Below, piece by piece: positions 37,055 through 46,575 of a stretch of 64,000 nucleotides of DNA. The position numbers and the translations under genes are program-made. The stretch's first letter is position 1; each line of letters starts with the position of its first letter. The stretch is from JAPPHA01 sp963662815 (GTDB taxonomy: Bacteria > Pseudomonadota > Alphaproteobacteria > Rhodobacterales > Rhodobacteraceae), in the NCBI GenBank assembly GCA_963662815.2, contig CAXXWA010000037.1, positions 434,001 through 498,000 on the forward strand, in the 5' to 3' direction. The notes below the pieces were generated by a model. The model was not told the DNA's origin, did not search any database, and saw only the letters and a program-made list of their open reading frames with translations.

Positions 37055-37227
37055 ACCCATTGCCTTCCCGCGGTCGACCGCCAGCTGGACCGGAGAGATA
37101 GGCGAACGGCAATCGACTGTCACCTGCGAAGCTGGCCTCGATTCCCAGCCATGGAAAAAACATGTGTTTTGCGCGTTCAGAAGAAACGAAGTCTGAGCGT
37201 CCGGTCACCGAGCCAGGGGATTTTCGG

Positions 37228-37806
37228 TCAGATGACGCCGTATCCGGCGGCGATAAGGAGCGAATTGCCGGCGCGTCGCCCGAGGCTGACGATGATTTCG
37301 CGGGCGGTGATCTCGACGGTTGCCCTTGCGTGAACGAGCTCTCGGAAGATGGTCTGCGCCTTTGCGGCGTCCATTCCCCTGCCGGCGCGGTTGGCGAGGA
37401 GTCTGTAGAGCGCGCCGGCCATGAGGGTGAGCTGCATGTCGACGTTGACCCTCAGCGGCACGGCGGCGGACAGCACGTCCATGTGGAAGAAGTCGATGGC
37501 GTCGGCGATCATGTTTTCGATGACCATGCGCCGGGCGTGGCGGTCGATGAGGCTGGCTGCGGGTTCCGTCATCTGGCTGGTGAGGAGCAGGGCGGGTCTA
37601 TCGCGTTCGAGGTCGGTGATGGTGATCTGGCGGATCCTTGCGGAGCAGGTCTTGAGGTCGATTTCCTTTTCGAGGATGCGCGGGTTGCGGCAGGCGCGGC
37701 CGATGTTCTCGAGCGTGATGAACCGCACCACGCACATTCTTTGGTGCATTGCAGAAGTCGTCGCTTTGCGGCCTGTTGTCCGATCCAACGGATGACGTGC
37801 GGGCAC
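37228..37806 (-). pseudogene. Transposase C-terminal remnant
   Basis: About 190 codons resembling the C-terminal third of a DDE transposase: 'RIRQITITDLERDRPALLLTS', then 'RHARRMVIENMIADAIDFFHMD' (a candidate catalytic Glu in R..IEN), 'VNVDMQLTLMAGALYRLLANR' and 'AKAQTIFRELVHARATVEI'. The first two-thirds of the protein and any terminal repeats are missing. Assignment to IS4/IS1634-like transposases is from memory of this helix pattern and is moderate. Confidence 0.5.
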
Positions 37807-37875
37807 AAGCGCATGCGGGAATCGGGCCGCGAGATTCCTTTACGGAAGGCGTAACGCCAACTATGGTCAGCGCGC

Positions 37876-38154
37876 ATGCTTCGGAGCTTCAAGGACCGGA
37901 ACACGCGCCGGTTCTTCGATGGACAGCGTGTAGCGGCGTATCAGGGCTTCGCCAGTCAGGCCGCGCGCAGACTGGTTCTGCTGGAGAGCACGGAGACGCT
38001 CGGCGACCTTGCCGGATTGCCGAGCGACAGGTTCGATGCGCTGCGCGGCGACCGTGTTGGTCAGCACAGCATCCGGATCAATGCGCAGTGGCGCGTCTGC
38101 TTCCGCTGATCGGACGAAGGGCCATGCGATGTCGAGATCGCGGACTATCACTGA
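37876..38154 (+). pseudogene. higB: HigB/RelE-type toxin with premature stop
   Basis: Starts 'MLRSFKDRNTRRFFDGQ' and has the HigB core 'DRFDALRGDRVGQHSIRINAQWRVCFR'. A TGA at 38107-38109 then stands where the family has Trp (…CFRWSD…). After it the frame stays open with 'SDEGPCDVEIADYH' to a natural stop at 38152-38154, exactly the expected C-terminus. A single TGG-to-TGA change explains this. The lost tail includes the 'DVEIxDYH' segment with the usual catalytic-site His, so the toxin should be inactive unless read through. HigA follows 11 bp later. Confidence 0.85.
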
Positions 38155-38165
38155 AGGAGCTTGAA

Positions 38166-38498
38166 ATGAACGCAAGGAACGGCATGAAGCCGGTGCACCC
38201 GGGAGAGGTGCTGCGCGACGAACTCGATGAACTCGGGATATCGGCGAGCGCCCTGTCCAAGGCACTGGACGTGCCCGTGAACCGGATGACAATGATCCTG
38301 AACGGCCAGCGGGGCGTGAGCACCGACATGGCGCTGCGCCTGGGGCGGTACTTCGGGACGACGCTGCAGCTCTGGCTGAACCTGCAGAAGACCTGGGAGC
38401 TTCGCACGGCGGAGACCGAGGCAGGTCACCAAATTGCAAGGTGCGTGAAGCCCCTGAGGCCGGCGGCATCAGGCGCGTTGGCCGATGCCCGCTCCTGA
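38166..38498 (+). CDS. higA: HigA-type antitoxin
   Basis: A 110-aa Xre-family antitoxin and autorepressor. It begins 'MNARNGMKPVHPGEVLRDEL', the HigA signature, and has the HTH 'ISASALSKALDVPVNRMTMILNGQRGVSTDMALRLGRYFG' (as short motifs) with 'TTLQLWLNLQKTWELRTAE'. AAGGAG precedes ATG 38166. Intact, in contrast to its toxin. It probably still represses the higBA promoter. Confidence 0.92.
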   Translation: MNARNGMKPVHPGEVLRDELDELGISASALSKALDVPVNRMTMILNGQRGVSTDMALRLGRYFGTTLQLWLNLQKTWELRTAETEAGHQIARCVKPLRPAASGALADARS

Positions 38499-38937
38499 CA
38501 ATCAGTCGTTGATCCCTCCGACTTCGTTGGTGTTGCGTGGCGTGGACTGGCTCATCAGCCGTCGCGCCGCAAAACACCTCAAGCTTGAAGTCGGGGTCAG
38601 CGACCCGTTGCACTGGTCGCAGATCAGGATCCTGAATTCGGTCAAGCGGCCAATCATCCTGCATGCGACCGACTGGTGCATCGGCAGAAGGCGAGACCGC
38701 AGGTCTTTCGACAGCGTGACGCGGGACCAGGAGATTTTGCCTGATTGCACATGGGAGACAACCTTCTCGCCATATGGTGTCTTTCGCGAAAACGTCTGGA
38801 GATTTGCCAAGGGGAATGATCTCCACACGCTACGTTTTCGCGCTCACGCCAGTTCTGGGATGATGCGGCTCTTTCACCCAGGCAAGGAATTGATTGACTG
38901 CCTTAAGGGTCCTCAACAAGGCGCGTTGCCCCAATGA
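38485..38937 (+). CDS. Possible small gene overlapping higA
   Basis: A 150-codon frame overlapping the last 14 bp of higA. Codon third positions are moderately GC-rich, and the product ('VLRGVDWLISRRAAKHLKLEV', 'HATDWCIGRRRDRRSFDSV', 'TFSPYGVFRENVWRFAKGN') is plausible but not recognised. There is no ribosome-binding site of note. It may be real through translational coupling to higA or chance; the opposite strand is also open. Confidence 0.25.
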   Translation: MPAPDNQSLIPPTSLVLRGVDWLISRRAAKHLKLEVGVSDPLHWSQIRILNSVKRPIILHATDWCIGRRRDRRSFDSVTRDQEILPDCTWETTFSPYGVFRENVWRFAKGNDLHTLRFRAHASSGMMRLFHPGKELIDCLKGPQQGALPQ

Positions 38938-39164
38938 TGAGAGTGGCGCGACCCGGACAGTGGGGCGGGACCTGTCCGGCCATCGCATCGGCAACCCACG
39001 GCGCGAGGCGGCATTCCAGCCATGATCCGGACTGATGCCCGAAATTCTCTTTGGATTGCCGTCGCAAGCAGTGCCTTTCGTGGTCGATTGCCGATTTCGT
39101 CAGGTAGCGTAGCATGCCGTGCGGGGTGCGGGCGACGCGGCAACAAGCCGGGAAGCGTGGCCTG

Positions 39165-41954
39165 ATGCGCCTGTCATGGAACGAGGTTCGCGCCCGTGCG
39201 GCCGCCTTCGCCGAAGACTGGAGGGACGCGGCCTACGAGAAGGGCGAGACGCAGAGCTTCTACAACGAGTTCTTCGAGGTCTTCGGGAAGCGCCGCCGTG
39301 ATGTCGCCCGCTTCGAGCAGCACGTCTCGAAGCTCGACAACAGTTTCGGCTTCATCGACCTGTTCTGGCCGAGTTTGCTGATCGTCGAGCAGAAGAGCGC
39401 CGGTCGCGACCTGAAGGCGGCCTACGCCCAGGCCGGCGAGTATTTCGACGCGCTGCCGGATCGCGAGCGCCCGCGCTACATCCTGGTGAGCGACTTCCAG
39501 ACTTTCCAGCTTCGCGATCTCGACGAAAGGGAATCCGTCTCATTTCCGCTCGCGGACCTGCCCGCGCATGTCGAGTCGTTCGGCTTCATCCTCGGCGTGC
39601 AGCGCCGGACTTTCCGCGACCAGGATCCGGCGAACATCGAGGCTGCGGAACTGGTCGGGCGGCTGCACGACTCGCTTGCCGACGCAGGACACCGGGGACA
39701 CGATCTTGAACGGTTCCTCGTGCGGGTAGTGTTCTGCATGTTCGCCGACGACACCGGGGTGTTCGAGCCGCGCGACATCTTCCTGGACTTCATCGAGACG
39801 CGCACCGGCGAGGACGGAGCGGACCTCGGGCCCTGGCTCACACAGCTGTTCGAAGTGCTCGACACGCCGGAAGCCGAGCGGGCGGCGACACTCGACGAGG
39901 ACCTGGCCCGCTTCCCGCATGTCAACGGCGATCTTTTCGAAGGGCGCCTGCAGACGTTCTCGTTCGATGCGGCGATGCGCGGTGCGTTGCTCGATGCCTG
40001 CCGGTTCGACTGGTCGAACATATCTCCCGCGATCTTCGGCGCGCTCTTCCAGTCGGTGATGGACCCGGCGGAGCGCCGCGCGCAAGGCGCGCATTATACA
40101 ACCGAGAAGAACATCCTGAAGGTGATCGAACCGCTCTTCATGGACGACCTGCGCGCCGAGTTCGAGCGTGTGAAGGCGCGTCGGGGCCGGGGACGTCTCG
40201 CGGCGATCCGGAAGTTTCAGGCGAGGCTCGGCGACCTGACGTTTTTCGATCCCGCGTGCGGCTGCGGCAACTTTCTCGTCATCACCTACCGGGAACTGCG
40301 GCAACTCGAGATCGAGGTTCTCAGGGAAATCCACCCTAGGACGCGGGACGGAAGAAGGCAGATGGACGCCTTCGCCACGGACCTGTCGCGCGTCGACGTC
40401 GATCAGTTCCACGGAATCGAGCTTGGCGAATTTCCGGCCCGGATCGCGGAGACCGCGCTCTGGATGATGGACCACATCATGAACAACCGGCTGAGCCTCG
40501 AGTTCGGCCAGACGTTCGTTCGCATCCCTCTCGAGAAGTCCCCGAACATCGTTCATGGCGACGCGCTTGAAGCCGACTGGTCGGAACTGCTGCCGCCGGG
40601 AGATTGCTCCTTCGTTTTGGGCAATCCGCCGTTCGCGGGCGCAAAGTATCAGACGGCCGGGCAGCGCGCGCAGGTGCGCGGGATTGCGGCGCTCGGCAAG
40701 AGCGGCGGCACGCTCGACTACGTCTGCGCGTGGTTCATCAAGGCGGGGGAGTACGTCAAGGGCGGCGATGCCCGGATCGGCTTCGTCGCGACCAACTCGA
40801 TCACTGCGGGCGAACAGGTCGCGCAGCTATGGCCGGTTCTGTTCGGGCGCTGCAAGCTGGAGATCGCCTTCGCGCACCGGACCTTCGCGTGGGGATCGGA
40901 TGCGCGCGGCAAGGCGCACGTGCATGTCGTCATTCTCGGCCTCGACCAGCGAAAGGCCGCGCGGGCCGAGAAGCGGTTGTTCAGCTATCCCGACATCAGC
41001 GGCGAACCGGAGGAGAGCCCGCACGCGGCGCTGTCGCCCTACTTGTTCGACGCGGCCGGGCTGTCGGACCCGCATCTTGTGGTGCGCGAGGAAGGCGCGC
41101 CGATCAACGGGACGGGGCCGCTTCTCACCGGCTCGCAGCCGATTGACGGCGGGAACTGCATCTTTGATGCGATCGAACGCGCCACATTTCTGGATGCGGA
41201 GCCAGACGCTGCCCCTTGGTTGCGACCCTTCATCGGAGCGCGCGAATACCTGCATGGCGGCGAGCGCTGGATTCTGGCGCTGCATGACATGCCGCCAACA
41301 GTGCTGGCACGGATGCCTCGCGTTCGCGAGCGCATTGTCGCCGTTCGCACCTTTCGGCAGGGCAGCAAGCGCAAGTCCACTCTAAAGCTGGCCGACACGC
41401 CGACGCTCTGGCAGGTCAACGTGCTTCCCGACGCACCGTATCTGGTGGTTCCGGAAGTCAGTTCGGAACGGCGGGAGTACGTGCCGATCGGCTGGTTGGA
41501 GCCGCCGACGATTCCCAGCAATCTCGTGCGGGTTCTGGAGAACGCCACGCTCGCGGAATTCGCGCTGCTGACCTCGGCGATGCACATGGCCTGGCTGCGC
41601 CAAATCGGCGGTCGGCTGAAAAGCGACTATCGATATTCCATTGGGCTTGTCTACAACAATTTCCCAATGCCGCCAGCGGATGCGAACCTGTCAAAGCTGG
41701 AGCCACTGGCACAGGCTGTGCTCGACGCCCGCGACACCCACCAAGGAGCAACACTCGCCGATCTCTACGACCCTGACCTGATGCCGCCGAACCTCCGGCG
41801 CGCGCATCAGGCTCTTGATCGAGCCGTTGACCGTCTCTACCGGCGAGCGGGATTCGCTTCCGAACGCGAGCGCGTGGAGCATCTGTTCATGCTGTACGAG
41901 AAGATTCGAGCACCGCTGACCTTGAAGCGGAAGCGAAGAAGGCGAAAGACCTAG
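39165..41954 (+). CDS. MmeI-like single-polypeptide restriction-modification enzyme (type IIL/IIG)
   Basis: A 929-aa protein. The N-terminal PD-(D/E)XK region has 'FIDLFWPSLLIVEQKSAGRDL' (E-x-K near residue 74). A helical linker precedes the adenine methyltransferase domain with SAM motif I 'FFDPACGCGNFL' (~360) and catalytic 'NPPFAGAKYQ' (~486, NPPF). A target-recognition region follows (~600-850), including 'FRQGSKRKSTLKLADTPTLWQ' and 'SDYRYSIGLVYNNFPMP'. This order matches the MmeI family, which cuts and hemimethylates with one chain. Start ATG 39165 fits 'MRLSWNEVRARA'. No frame break is seen. The recognition sequence cannot be predicted. Confidence 0.88.
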   Translation: MRLSWNEVRARAAAFAEDWRDAAYEKGETQSFYNEFFEVFGKRRRDVARFEQHVSKLDNSFGFIDLFWPSLLIVEQKSAGRDLKAAYAQAGEYFDALPDRERPRYILVSDFQTFQLRDLDERESVSFPLADLPAHVESFGFILGVQRRTFRDQDPANIEAAELVGRLHDSLADAGHRGHDLERFLVRVVFCMFADDTGVFEPRDIFLDFIETRTGEDGADLGPWLTQLFEVLDTPEAERAATLDEDLARFPHVNGDLFEGRLQTFSFDAAMRGALLDACRFDWSNISPAIFGALFQSVMDPAERRAQGAHYTTEKNILKVIEPLFMDDLRAEFERVKARRGRGRLAAIRKFQARLGDLTFFDPACGCGNFLVITYRELRQLEIEVLREIHPRTRDGRRQMDAFATDLSRVDVDQFHGIELGEFPARIAETALWMMDHIMNNRLSLEFGQTFVRIPLEKSPNIVHGDALEADWSELLPPGDCSFVLGNPPFAGAKYQTAGQRAQVRGIAALGKSGGTLDYVCAWFIKAGEYVKGGDARIGFVATNSITAGEQVAQLWPVLFGRCKLEIAFAHRTFAWGSDARGKAHVHVVILGLDQRKAARAEKRLFSYPDISGEPEESPHAALSPYLFDAAGLSDPHLVVREEGAPINGTGPLLTGSQPIDGGNCIFDAIERATFLDAEPDAAPWLRPFIGAREYLHGGERWILALHDMPPTVLARMPRVRERIVAVRTFRQGSKRKSTLKLADTPTLWQVNVLPDAPYLVVPEVSSERREYVPIGWLEPPTIPSNLVRVLENATLAEFALLTSAMHMAWLRQIGGRLKSDYRYSIGLVYNNFPMPPADANLSKLEPLAQAVLDARDTHQGATLADLYDPDLMPPNLRRAHQALDRAVDRLYRRAGFASERERVEHLFMLYEKIRAPLTLKRKRRRRKT

Positions 41955-42284
41955 AGCGTGTCGCGCCTCGAGCCCGACGACGGGCTGTGTCAATGATGCA
42001 GAGTCGGGCGATGCGCCCGGCCGTGGGTCGAGGGAACAGCGGTTTGCCGACGGCTTTCGCCATGTGCGGGTGTCCCGGACCCTTCCCCGGCCACGTTCCC
42101 CTCCCCGCCAGTCAACTCGGACGCGCGGACTTCCCGCGTCCGCTTTCCGGCAAGATAATGCCTTCGCCACGCAAGGCCCCTGACTTTCGGCGCAAGGCGG
42201 ACAGGACCGCGTGTTGTCGGTTTTCTCAAAAGCGCACAACTTCGGTTGGATTGTGCGGTTTTCGTGTTGAGGCCAAGGGTGAAC
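41955..42284. other. Gene-free spacer
   Basis: 330 bp between the R-M gene and the stop of the GlxA-type regulator (convergent ends). No supported gene. No clear hairpin terminator was recognised. Confidence 0.4.
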
Positions 42285-43340
42285 CTACCGTTTGGCCGGT
42301 TCCACCTGGCGCTTGTTGAAGGCGCGGAATCTGATCTCGCGCGGGGTCAGTCCTTCGGATTTTTTCAGCGTCTTCGCCAGGTGTGCGCCGTCGACAAATC
42401 CCGTTGCGTGGGCAATTTCGGTAACTGACCACATGGTCTGCGAGAGCAACCTGAGAGCCCTGTCGATCCGGATTGCCAGGTAGGCCCGTCTACCGGATTT
42501 TCCGGTTGCAGCGATGAACAGCCTGTCCAGTTGGCGCGTGGACAGGCCGACCATGCCGGCAATTTCAACCAGCGGCACGGGATCCGGGATATTGGCGTTC
42601 ATGACGTCAATTGCCTGCGCGACCCTCGTATCCGCGGGGCGCGCAACCGAGAAATGTAACGGCGGCGGGGCAGACGGATGACGCGTGTGGTCCAGCAGGA
42701 TCCCCGCGACCGCCCTCCGGGCAAGCCGCCTCCCGAAATGGCGGTCGAGGAGCAGCGCCGCCAAGTCAACACCGACGGCACCGCCAAGAGACGTGATCCT
42801 GTTGCCGTCCTCGACAATCAACTGCCCCGAACGAAATCTGACGCCCGGGTACTGCCGTCTCCACTCGGGCAAGGTCGAGCCAGCGGAGCAGGCCTTGCGG
42901 CCGTCGAGAAAACCGAACCGCGCCAGTGTCGCGACGCCGTTCCCGATCCCGACCAGCGGCACGTCCAGCCGATCCGCCGACTGGATGTAGCGCTGAATGC
43001 TATGCTCCGGCATGCCGAGCCGGTCACGACAATCGCCAATGATTGCCAGGTAGCTGAAATCCTCGGGCCAGAGTTGCGCGCTTTCGGTCGTCAGTGATCT
43101 TCCGCAGATCGAAACGGCCGGCTTCCCTGCCGGTGACATCAGGACAGACTGGCAGGAATCCCTGCCCAGCTGCTCAGTCGCGCACTGCAGGGTATCGGCA
43201 AGAGTCGCAACGGTGGTAAGCCGGTAGTCCGCCAACAGCAGCAAGCCGACAGTCAGGGGCCTCGGTTCATATGCCACGGGTATTTCACCGGATTCAGATA
43301 CCAGGTGTCTGAATATTACTGAATTATGTCTGCCGTGCAC
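42285..43340 (-). CDS. GlxA-family AraC-type transcriptional regulator
   Basis: A 351-aa protein. The N-terminal ~190 residues form a DJ-1/PfpI-like amidase-related domain ('TVGLLLLADYRLTTVATLADTL', 'GIGNGVATLARFGFLDGRKACS'). The C-terminal ~110 residues carry two AraC HTHs ('LVEIAGMVGLSTRQLDRLFIAATGK', 'SVTEIAHATGFVDGAHLAKTLKK'). GlxA-type regulators usually activate catabolism of carnitine, choline, dimethylglycine or similar compounds. It is divergent from the seven-gene uptake operon, with ~60 bp between starts, and is the likely regulator. Confidence 0.88.
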   Translation of the reverse strand: MHGRHNSVIFRHLVSESGEIPVAYEPRPLTVGLLLLADYRLTTVATLADTLQCATEQLGRDSCQSVLMSPAGKPAVSICGRSLTTESAQLWPEDFSYLAIIGDCRDRLGMPEHSIQRYIQSADRLDVPLVGIGNGVATLARFGFLDGRKACSAGSTLPEWRRQYPGVRFRSGQLIVEDGNRITSLGGAVGVDLAALLLDRHFGRRLARRAVAGILLDHTRHPSAPPPLHFSVARPADTRVAQAIDVMNANIPDPVPLVEIAGMVGLSTRQLDRLFIAATGKSGRRAYLAIRIDRALRLLSQTMWSVTEIAHATGFVDGAHLAKTLKKSEGLTPREIRFRAFNKRQVEPAKR

Positions 43341-43402
43341 AAGACGTCACATGGACAGACCTGCTATTCTGGAACCAACCGTAGAAAATGGAGGACACCA
43401 AC

Positions 43403-44767
43403 ATGAAACCTGACCATCTCCAGATACTGAAATCGGCAAGCTGGGTATCGGCGTTCGCAGGGGCGGCGTTGCTGGGCGCTTCAACCGCCGCCGTCCCGCA
43501 GGAATTCGACTGGAAACAGCAGGAAGGCAATTCCGTTAACGTCCTGCTTGTCTCGCACCAGTTTGTCGAGGCACTGAAGCCGCTGGTGCCCGAATTCGAG
43601 GAAATGACCGGCATGACGGTCAATCTCGACGTGCTGGCCGAACAGGCCGCGTTCGAAAAGCTGCTGGCTGATCTGTCGTCTCAAGCCGGGTCAGTCGATG
43701 TGTTCATGACATCGCCCCTGAACAACTGGCAGTATGCGACCGCCAACTGGCTGGAGCCGCTGGACGAATTCATCGGCAACCCTGCCCTGACCCACCCGGA
43801 TTACGATGTCGGCGATTTCTTCCAGGGTGTCCTGAACTCGAACCGCTGGACCAGGGTGCCGATGCAAGGAATCGGTGAAGGTCCGCTCTGGGCGCTCCCG
43901 ATCAATTCCGAAAGCTACCTGATGGCCTACCGTCCGAGCGTGTTCGAGGAACTTGGCCTGGAGGTTCCGGAGACTTACGACGAGCTTTTGGCCATTGCCG
44001 ACAAGCTCGATACGGGATCGGCGGAATTCGGGCTGATAACCAGGTTCGACAAGTACTGGGACCTGCCCTATCTGACCTTCGGCACCATGCTTCAGTCCTA
44101 CGGTGTCGAAATGATCGATGCGGACGGCAACCTGCAAATCTGTTCGGATGCGAGCGTACAGGCCACGGATGACTTCGTGACCCTGATCAAGACCGCATCG
44201 CCCGAAGGCGCCGGCGCGTTCACGTGGTACGAAGCCCTTCAGGGGTTCGCCTCCGGCCAGTATGCCCTGTCGCTGAACGAGGCGGATTTGTTCGCGCCGG
44301 TCTATCAGGACGCCGAGCAGTCGGAGGTTTCCGAAGACGTCGGTTATGCTCCGACCCCGCTGGGTCCGGACGGCACGCGCAAGGCAGGTGCCTGGATCTG
44401 GTCGATGTCGATCAATGCCGCTTCGAAGAACAAGGAAGCGGCATGGCTGTTCCTGAGCTGGGTGACGTCCAAGGACACGATGATCGCCACGCACCTTGCC
44501 GGAAACATGAACCCGGTACGCGCATCTGCATGGGAGAACCCCGACGTGGCTGCGATGGTCGACAGCTGGGGCGAGACGCCCGGGCAATACAGCGACGTGA
44601 CGGCGACGATGGCCGAAGTTGCCGCGGTTCGCTTCCCGCCGCACCCTGAATTGACCCGGATGCTGGACCGTTGGGCACAGGCTGTTCAGGAAGTCTATTT
44701 CAACGGAACCGATACCAGGACTGCGCTTTGCGAGGCGCAAGACGATATCGCGAGAATGTTCAATTGA
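43403..44767 (+). CDS. Extracellular solute-binding protein (sugar ABC transporter 2)
   Basis: A 454-aa periplasmic binding protein (cluster B, MalE/UgpB-like). The signal peptide has core 'ASWVSAFAGAALLGASTAAVPQ', then 'VNVLLVSHQFVEALKPLVPEFEEMTGM'. 'WIWSMSINAASKNKEAAWLFLSW' and the C-terminal helices complete the fold. Start ATG 43403 was chosen over 43388 because GGAGG lies 8 nt upstream of 43403. It is the first gene of an operon whose downstream genes encode permeases, catabolic enzymes and an ATPase. Ligand unknown. Confidence 0.93.
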   Translation: MKPDHLQILKSASWVSAFAGAALLGASTAAVPQEFDWKQQEGNSVNVLLVSHQFVEALKPLVPEFEEMTGMTVNLDVLAEQAAFEKLLADLSSQAGSVDVFMTSPLNNWQYATANWLEPLDEFIGNPALTHPDYDVGDFFQGVLNSNRWTRVPMQGIGEGPLWALPINSESYLMAYRPSVFEELGLEVPETYDELLAIADKLDTGSAEFGLITRFDKYWDLPYLTFGTMLQSYGVEMIDADGNLQICSDASVQATDDFVTLIKTASPEGAGAFTWYEALQGFASGQYALSLNEADLFAPVYQDAEQSEVSEDVGYAPTPLGPDGTRKAGAWIWSMSINAASKNKEAAWLFLSWVTSKDTMIATHLAGNMNPVRASAWENPDVAAMVDSWGETPGQYSDVTATMAEVAAVRFPPHPELTRMLDRWAQAVQEVYFNGTDTRTALCEAQDDIARMFN

Positions 44768-44834
44768 GCATTGGTACCACCGGCCGCGGTCGATCGGCCG
44801 CGGCCGGTTGGGCCGATAGTTCCCAATCACCGCC

Positions 44835-45734
44835 ATGGACAATCTTTCGAGCCGCAGGATGTCGGCCAGGACGACCTATCTCCTGTTGTTCCTGCCGGCG
44901 CTGGCCATGCTGGCCCTCGCGTTCTACCCATTTGTCCAGGGCGTGTTGACGGCCTTTTCCGACCGCAAGCTCTACTACGACAGCAGTGAATTCATCGGCT
45001 TCCAGAATTTCATCGACCTGTTCGCGGATGACGAGTTCCGCGCTAGCATCTTCAGGACACTGGCATTTACCGCCGGCGTGATCTTCGTACAGATCCCGCT
45101 TGGCTTGGGAATCGCGCTGCTCCTGCTGGGTCAAAGCTGGTTTCAACCGATCCTGCGCAGCACCCTGGTACTGCCGCTCCTGATTCCGCCTGTCGTGGCC
45201 GGGTTGATGTGGAAGACGATGATGCAGCCGCAAAGCGGAATACTGAACTGGCTACTGTCAAACGTCGGCATCCCGCCCCAGACGTGGCTTTCGCACGTCG
45301 ACACGGCGTTGCTTTCGGTCATACTGATCGACACATGGGTATTCACCCCTTTCGCCGCGCTGATCCTGCTCGCAGGGCTGCAGTCGATACCGCCTGAACT
45401 GGACGAAGCCGCGCGCGTGGACGGGGCCGGAGGGCTCTTGATTTTCCGCGCAATCCAGTTGCCCTGGATCATCCCCTTCATCGTTCTGGTTGCCCTGTTC
45501 AGGGTGGCGGACAGCCTGAAGAGCTTCGAGCTGTTCTACGCGACAACCCGCGGCGGACCGCTGAACGCCACGCGGACGATGCATATAATGGCCTACGAGG
45601 AAGCTTTCCGTTGGTCGAGCGTGGGCAAGGCGATGGCGGCAGTCTTCGTGCTTTGGCTCATGTCATACTTTATCAGCATGTTCCTGATGGCCAGGTGGGA
45701 GCGGCGATCAGGCGTTCACCATGAATACGGCTAA
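44835..45734 (+). CDS. Sugar ABC transporter permease (MalF type)
   Basis: A 299-aa inner-membrane permease with six TM segments. TM1 is 'YLLLFLPALAMLALAFYPF' and the EAA loop is 'LDEAARVDGAGGLLIFRAIQLP'. There is no large periplasmic insertion, in contrast to the permease at 5033-6286. An internal start at 44859 ('MSARTTYLL') is also possible. It overlaps the next permease by 14 bp. Confidence 0.93.
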   Translation: MDNLSSRRMSARTTYLLLFLPALAMLALAFYPFVQGVLTAFSDRKLYYDSSEFIGFQNFIDLFADDEFRASIFRTLAFTAGVIFVQIPLGLGIALLLLGQSWFQPILRSTLVLPLLIPPVVAGLMWKTMMQPQSGILNWLLSNVGIPPQTWLSHVDTALLSVILIDTWVFTPFAALILLAGLQSIPPELDEAARVDGAGGLLIFRAIQLPWIIPFIVLVALFRVADSLKSFELFYATTRGGPLNATRTMHIMAYEEAFRWSSVGKAMAAVFVLWLMSYFISMFLMARWERRSGVHHEYG

Positions 45735-46575
45735 GTTCACTCGAAACGCCGCACGCGCGCTGGCGCAGGTCCTGTTCATCGGGTTTTTCGTTTTCCCGAT
45801 CATCTGGATTTTCATGATGTCGCTCAAGAACTTCCGCGACATCATCTCCTACCCGCCGAAGTTTCTCTTTTCGCCGACCCTGCAGAACTACCGCGAGACG
45901 ATTCTGGGTGCGGAGGGAACACTGCGGGCCGGTGAATTGCCCGAATATGTCAGGTTCCTGCTGAACTCGCTGGTCATATCCGGTGGAGCCGTGTGCCTGG
46001 CCGTTCTGCTGGGCATTCCCGCGGCCTATGCCCTGGCACGCGGCGGACTCCCCTGGCGCAAGCACATCGCGTTCACGTTCCTTTCCTTTCGGTTTGCGCC
46101 CGAGTTGATGGTCATCCTGCCGATGTACCTGATCTATACGCAGATAGGGCTTTATGACACCTATGTGGGAATGATTCTTTCGCATCAACTCATCTGCCTG
46201 CCGCTGGTAATCTGGATCATGATGAGCTTTTTTCAGGACGTTCCCATCGAGATCGAGGAAGCTGCCCGGATCGACGGAGCGAGCATCATGCTGACGCTTC
46301 GGGCGGTGATTCTTCCGATCTCGGGACCGGGTATTGCCAGCGCGATTATCATCGCCTTCATCTTTAGCTGGAACAATCTGATCTTCGGGCTGGTCCTTGC
46401 CGGACCGAACTCGAGGCCCGTCACAATGGGGATATTGCAGGCAATGACCTTCGATCAGATCAAGTGGGGTCTGATGGCCGCCGCCGCCATGGTTTCGGCC
46501 GTGCCGGGAATGATCGCCGCGACCTACCTGCAAAGGCACATCACGCGGGGGCTGACGATGGGAGCGGTCAGATGA
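45721..46575 (+). CDS. Sugar ABC transporter permease (MalG type)
   Basis: A 284-aa inner-membrane permease with six TM segments. TM1 is 'VLFIGFFVFPIIWIFMMSLK', the EAA loop is 'IEEAARIDGASIMLTLRAVILP' and it ends 'LQRHITRGLTMGAVR', the standard MalG C-terminus contacting the ATPase. Standard length, no N-terminal extension. Stop and start overlap with the kinase gene as ATGA. Confidence 0.94.
   Translation: MNTAKFTRNAARALAQVLFIGFFVFPIIWIFMMSLKNFRDIISYPPKFLFSPTLQNYRETILGAEGTLRAGELPEYVRFLLNSLVISGGAVCLAVLLGIPAAYALARGGLPWRKHIAFTFLSFRFAPELMVILPMYLIYTQIGLYDTYVGMILSHQLICLPLVIWIMMSFFQDVPIEIEEAARIDGASIMLTLRAVILPISGPGIASAIIIAFIFSWNNLIFGLVLAGPNSRPVTMGILQAMTFDQIKWGLMAAAAMVSAVPGMIAATYLQRHITRGLTMGAVR

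Noticed and set aside
37876..38154. TGA read as tryptophan (alternative genetic code)
   Set aside because: Numerous intact genes here terminate at TGA with normal family C-termini, so UGA is a stop.
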